DNA of 64,000 bases from Lycorma delicatula. Its lineage: Eukaryota; Arthropoda; Insecta; Hemiptera; Fulgoridae. Below the pieces are notes generated by a model that was not told the origin of the DNA, made no database searches, and worked only from the letters and a program-made list of their open reading frames with translations. This document shows, piece by piece, positions 59,681-64,000 of the stretch (the first letter of the stretch is position 1; each line of letters starts with the position of its first letter). The stretch is from positions 79,411,689 to 79,475,688 of the forward strand of contig NC_134455.1 in NCBI RefSeq assembly GCF_047948215.1, read 5' to 3'. The translations under genes were made by a program, and so were the position numbers.

Positions 59681-62189
59681 ATAATTATTGAAGTCATTAC
59701 AAACACAATCAATCCTTCTCTTCGTACTCGGGGAGATTATTTATTTATTTTTTTTTTATGAATGATTTTTAGTATTTGCAAAGATTACTTTCATAAAATT
59801 TCCCTACCATTAGGACTCATGATTCAAGTATAATTTTGTAAAAATAAATTACTAACTTTACTTTTAAATTTAAAAAAACTTTGAAAACAAGAGGATAAAA
59901 AATTTAATTCGGTAATTGAAAGCTAATTTTCGGTAAAATTCTTTACATGCTTTCCCCATATCTCCTGGTACTTTTTTATTTTTAGCCAGACACAAGGTAT
60001 CTTGTATCTGATTTTATTATAAATAGCTTTTATTCAAACGTAGAAAACACTTTTTTTAAATTTATTTATTCTTTAAATGTTAAAATATAAACAAAATATA
60101 TTAAAAAAAAAAAGCAATTAAAATGACTTTAAAAATCACCGCCCTGAAAGGTAAATAACTTAAACTAAATGTTGATAAAATTGTTCAATGGATTTTAATT
60201 TAACATATGTGAATGTGTAGTTAATATTTAACGAATAACCTTATTGTAAAAGTTTTTATTTTTATTTTTTAGGACTGTAATTTTTAAAGATTGTTTTATT
60301 TATATTTTTTTTTAGTGCTTCTTTAATCTCTAAATCAATCCATATCAAACAAAAATTCAAAATCGTTTCAAAATTTTGTTATATAATTTAAAAACCCTAC
60401 ATTTTTTAACAAATTTGAAATATTTCTATAAAATCAAAGATTTTATAACAAAATTTGTCAAAAACCTATATTAGATATAGGATATTGTAGGATTAGATTC
60501 CAAATTCCATAAATTATTGTAATATCCCTTAATTGAAATCGTACCATTTTCACAGTTATATAACTTATTAAGAATTTATAATGCGATACTCACCATGTGG
60601 TTATGATAACTGACTATAATACTTAATATTATACTTACTATATTACAAATAAATTATTCGTTTTTAATTAATTAAAATAATTATTCTAAATCAATCCAAA
60701 ATTTAAATCAAGTTCGTTAATTTTGTTCTCAAAATATAAACAACTTTTGTCGGAAATCATTTTTCAGGTCAAGGTCTGGTAACTAGACACTATTTGCCCA
60801 TTTCAAATCTTATATGATTATGTATAGTAATGTGAAACTTAACCAGTTTTAATTAATGTCATTATAATTAATTGTTTAATTAGTAATCTATATTTTTAAT
60901 TCTAATGAGAATTAAATTAATATAAAATAATTAATTTTTCAAAAAAAAATCAAGAGAAACAAATAATATATGTTTACTTTTACATTCTAAAATTTTGTAT
61001 TTTTTATTTGGTAATATATTAGATTAATAAAACTGTAACAAAAAATAAATGAACTGAATCCGATACCAGTTAATTAAGAGTGGGCTTTCTACTTTGCACT
61101 TCATGATAAAATATTAGAAATTTTGATAACGGAAAGGTAAGTAATTTGATTTTTTTTACATCTTTCCAAAATAAATAAAAATGATTGTTATATTATTTAC
61201 AAATCAAAATTCTTTTAAAAAAGGAGTGAATAATGGCCTTATTATAGAAAGTTTAAAAAAATAGTATTTCTTTAAGGTACTGCAAAAGAAATGAACATTA
61301 TATGTATGTGATGAAAAATTTATTCGATTATTTTTTTATAGTAGAAAAAGTGGTTAATAAAACTGATGAATTTTCTTAGTGTCTACATACAGTTTTTTTT
61401 ATTTAAAATCTATAATGTGATAAAAATGAAAGTTATTTTTTATTCGTAGAACATTTATTTACCTATTTTATCAAAGGAAAATAATAATAATTCTCTAATT
61501 TAATCAGTTAAAATTACCATAAAATATTCAATCAAGAAGCAGAAACATCTAGAAAAGTGTTCCTCAGAGATTGCAAAAATTAAAAAGTAGTTTGTGAAAA
61601 ATGTTTTAATTAATTTTAATAATACAGACTAATATTTATTCAATGTTGAAGAGTTTATATTTGCATACATTTATATTACGTTTCTTAAAAACTGAATTAA
61701 TGATAATGAATAATGAATTAATGATAATAATACAAAGAAAAATTAAAAAATCCTAACTAAAAAATTATTTTCAGAAATCAGAACAGTTATGTTAATTTAT
61801 GAACTTCTAAATAAATAATTTATTTATGGGCAAGTAATATTTTTGCCTAATGTAGAATAAAGATATAAAATTATATTATTTAACCTCAGTCATTTTTATG
61901 TACTTCTATTTGTTTCCTCTGTAATGGTAGCTATAATAAAACTGTCGGTCAAAAAAATTCTACTCCCGTATTTTTGTATTTAGCGATTTTAAGGACACGT
62001 AATTCAAAAAATAATAATACCTTAATTATAAAATTCCTAATCTTAAGATGTGAAATGTATACATAGGCTGTGTTGAGGTATATTTTTATTTATATTTCAT
62101 AAGCAGTTTAACTTGTTTTCCCCAATTCTGGTTTCTTTATTACAAAGATGAATTAAGTTCGATCTCTAAAATAAAATTCGGATTATCTA
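59681..62189. other. AT-rich intergenic DNA
   Basis: No gene or dispersed repeat recognised in 2.5 kb. Confidence 0.55.
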
Positions 62190-62435
62190 GAAGAGAATTC
62201 TTCTGAATATTTTGCCAAAGGTTATAAAGATATACAAACATATCCGAAAACGTTTTTTTTATCAAGTGCCGGTAGTTCCCCAATAAAATTTCAGTATATT
62301 AAGGGAAAACTTGATGGTTTCTTATGTTTTTGACCTGGAAAATGGAATGAAATAAGTTCTAGAAAAATACATATTTCGTAGTTTCCATGACATACAACGT
62401 AAAACAGAAACATTCGGTGACGAAAAAATATCACC
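62190..62435 (+). mobile_element. Half-arm of the long-TIR DDE family
   Basis: 'catatccgaaaacgttttt', 'agttccccaataaaatttca' and 'acatacaacgtaaaacagaa' with 'attcggtgacgaaaaaa' parallel the left arms at 52.4-52.7 and 58.9-59.2 kb. No inverted partner follows; repeat C starts directly next to it at 62436. Confidence 0.65.
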
Positions 62436-62690
62436 GAATGTGCGTATGTTTGTTCCACTGCAGCAAATCAACGGCTGAACCGATTTAGATGTGTGACCCT
62501 GCGTTGGAATCCCTATGTACGGCATTGCCATAAGCTATAAATATATGTTTAAATAATTTTTTTTAAATCTGAAACAAAATATACTACGGGCATACTATGT
62601 ACAAAATTGTCACCCGCACACTCTTTAATTAACCTATATTAGTAATTATTCTATATTAAAGAGCAATGTTTGTCAACAATGTTTTTTTTT
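62436..62690 (+). repeat. Interspersed repeat C, copy 3
   Basis: 'tgtttgttccactgcagca', 'ggctgaaccgatttagatg' and 'gcgttggaatcc' match copies at 1.2 and 36.3 kb. 'ctatattaaagagcaatgtt' matches the 36.5 kb copy. Confidence 0.8.
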
Positions 62691-63509
62691 TCAATAATGA
62701 TGATGATGATGATTAGGAAAGTGATGATTAAGAAGGACCAAATGATTATTAAAGATCTAATATCTTTATTACAAAGATTAGGAATAATTTCTTTTAATTG
62801 ATATTTTTGTTTAAATAATCCAAAATATTCTGATTAATGAATTTTATTAATTTTTTATTTATAATTTAACAAAAGTGATTTTAATAAAAGAAAAATATTA
62901 AAGACAAATAATAAATATAATTTTTAATGCAAAAACATTACTTTCAACTAATTCACCTAAGAAAGAGGTTACATTTTTAAGTTATTTCCAAAAGCTGAGA
63001 GTATTAAGCAAAATTTTTTAAATGTCGATTCGTCAGCTTGCAAACATTATTTCATATATAAACAAAACTCAATTGATTTTTACCAGAAATGTTATATAAT
63101 GTAAGTGTATAAATAAGAAAATTAATTTCACATCATAACTAAATAAATTCTGTAATATCAAAATTTGTCTCTTTAAGTTAATTTTAGACAATGTTAAAAC
63201 ATTGCTATTTTTTCTTCCCTTTTTTCTTTATCCTTCAAAAATAAATTTACTTTCGATTTGACATAAATCTGCATCCAACAATCAGATTAGTTTAACGGGT
63301 TTGAACAAGTTTGTGAGGAAATCGTGATCTACATTCATCCTTACTAATATTTAAATTACGAAACGTTACTTTTTTTAATTCAAGTTTATAAAATTGGTTT
63401 TAGATTCAATTTTCGTCGTAAAGAAAAAAAATATAACTACATTTTTTAGATAATTAAAACTAAATTAAATTTCAATATTTATTCTTTTTCAAGTTATATA
63501 TTTCAATAT
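62691..63509. other. AT-rich intergenic DNA
   Basis: A short (GAT)n run at 62696-62714; otherwise nothing recognised. Confidence 0.45.
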
Positions 63510-63527
63510 ATTATTATTATTTATTAC

Positions 63528-63574
<47 letters not shown>
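63510..63574. repeat. (ATT)n microsatellite
   Basis: About 65 bp of ATT trinucleotides. Translated on the minus strand it gives the poly-Asn end of a 117-codon spurious frame. Confidence 0.95.
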
Positions 63575-63669
63575 GATTTTCTCCAAAAAAATGTCGTTCG
63601 TCCAAACAATAATTCCCTGGAGAACTTTAAATAACTAAAGTATACCGAATGATACAAGGTACCAATTAT

Positions 63670-63724
63670 GCATATATATATATATATGTGTGTGTATGTG
63701 TGTGTGCGCGCGCGCGCGTGCGTA
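63670..63724. repeat. (TA)n(TG)n(CG)n compound microsatellite
   Basis: TA, then TG, then CG dinucleotides in direct succession, similar in make-up to the tract beside SINE-B copy 1 at 5.76 kb. Confidence 0.93.
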
Positions 63725-63778
63725 TATGCTATTCCCCTTAAGATAAACGTAGCATTTTTATCGCTCTTATATAATATT

Positions 63779-64000
63779 TGCCCTCTGGCTGATCTAATAG
63801 TCAACTCGTCGTCGCAGATCAGTTGTTTAACAGGTAGCTGACGTTTGAAGTCGAAGGTACTGAGGTTCAAATCCTAGTAAATTTTTGTTGTTTTTATACA
63901 GAATACTAGACAGTGATACCAATGTACTTTGTTGGTTGGGGTTCAATTAAACTCATGTCACAGGAATGGTCGACCTTGACTACACCTCAAATGGAAAAAC
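63779..64000 (+). mobile_element. SINE-B copy 6, cut by window end
   Basis: 'gccctctggctgatctaata' head, 'cagatcagttg', 'tttgaagtcgaaggtactga', B box 'aggttcaaatcctag', 'tactttgttggttggggttc' and 'catgtcacaggaatggtcga'. About 20 bp ('tttaacaggtagctgacg') are inserted in the head compared with copy 4. The tail lies beyond the window. Confidence 0.85.

Noticed and set aside
63517..63870. 117-codon frame ending in poly-Asn
   Set aside because: Product of the (ATT)n tract plus the (TA)n(TG)n tract and a SINE-B head; not a gene.
1..64000. An intact novel multi-gene system
   Set aside because: No conserved host gene cluster, operon or defence-like arrangement is visible; the recognisable content is decayed mobile DNA.

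Overview
The window looks like gene-poor, AT-rich nuclear DNA of an insect. The reasons are arthropod-type SINE, R1-clade LINE and mariner fossils, abundant (TA)n, (TG)n and (ATT)n microsatellites, and no operons or bacterial gene density. The repeat mix suggests a sap-feeding hemipteran, but that is only an impression from remembered repeat types. I found no convincing host protein-coding gene, no functional RNA gene, no CRISPR array and no prokaryotic feature. Almost every recognisable signal is a transposable element or its relic.

Layout. 0-2.6 kb: a tRNA-derived SINE, a ~300 bp direct duplication and two interspersed repeats. 2.6-5.0 kb: featureless AT-rich DNA. 5.0-5.8 kb: a compositionally distinct block with an arthropod initiator-like motif and a short ATG frame (a weak candidate gene start), then a second type of SINE. 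6.9-7.9 kb: minus-strand 3' half of an RTE-like LINE. 10.9-13.6 kb: three SINE-A pieces, an unexplained higher-GC block and a minus-strand DDE transposase relic. 15.2-16.8 kb: R1-clade LINE, with its 3' end on the minus strand abutting its endonuclease half on the plus strand. 18.5-19.5 kb: a repeat (family E) and a ~420 bp palindrome. 19.85-21.76 kb: an R1-clade LINE running from 5' UTR to 3' tail but lacking endonuclease and most of the reverse transcriptase. 26.2-27.2, 29.0-30.2 and 30.6-31.3 kb: interspersed repeats. 32.69-33.63 kb: a mariner with TIRs and TA target duplication but a mutated catalytic Asp. 34.6-41 kb: alternating SINE-A and SINE-B copies and duplicated segments. 44.0-47.5 kb: two direct copies of family E, one with a nested SINE flanked by a perfect 14 bp duplication. 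47.6-49.05 kb: RTE-like LINE reverse transcriptase. 52.3-53.9 kb: a DDE transposon with unusually long inverted repeats; 58.85-59.68 kb is its foldback derivative and 62.2-62.4 kb a half-arm. 55.8-64 kb: further SINEs and repeats.

How the parts relate. Two SINE families with different tRNA-like heads are joined to partly shared, partly different 3' tails, so heads and tails look modular. Several otherwise unrelated repeats start with the same kind of hairpin (arms TACTTYCC/GGRAAGTA, then GTGATC), suggesting mobilisation by one kind of transposase. None of the elements looks coding-competent. Family assignments rest on motif reading by eye; no database search was possible.
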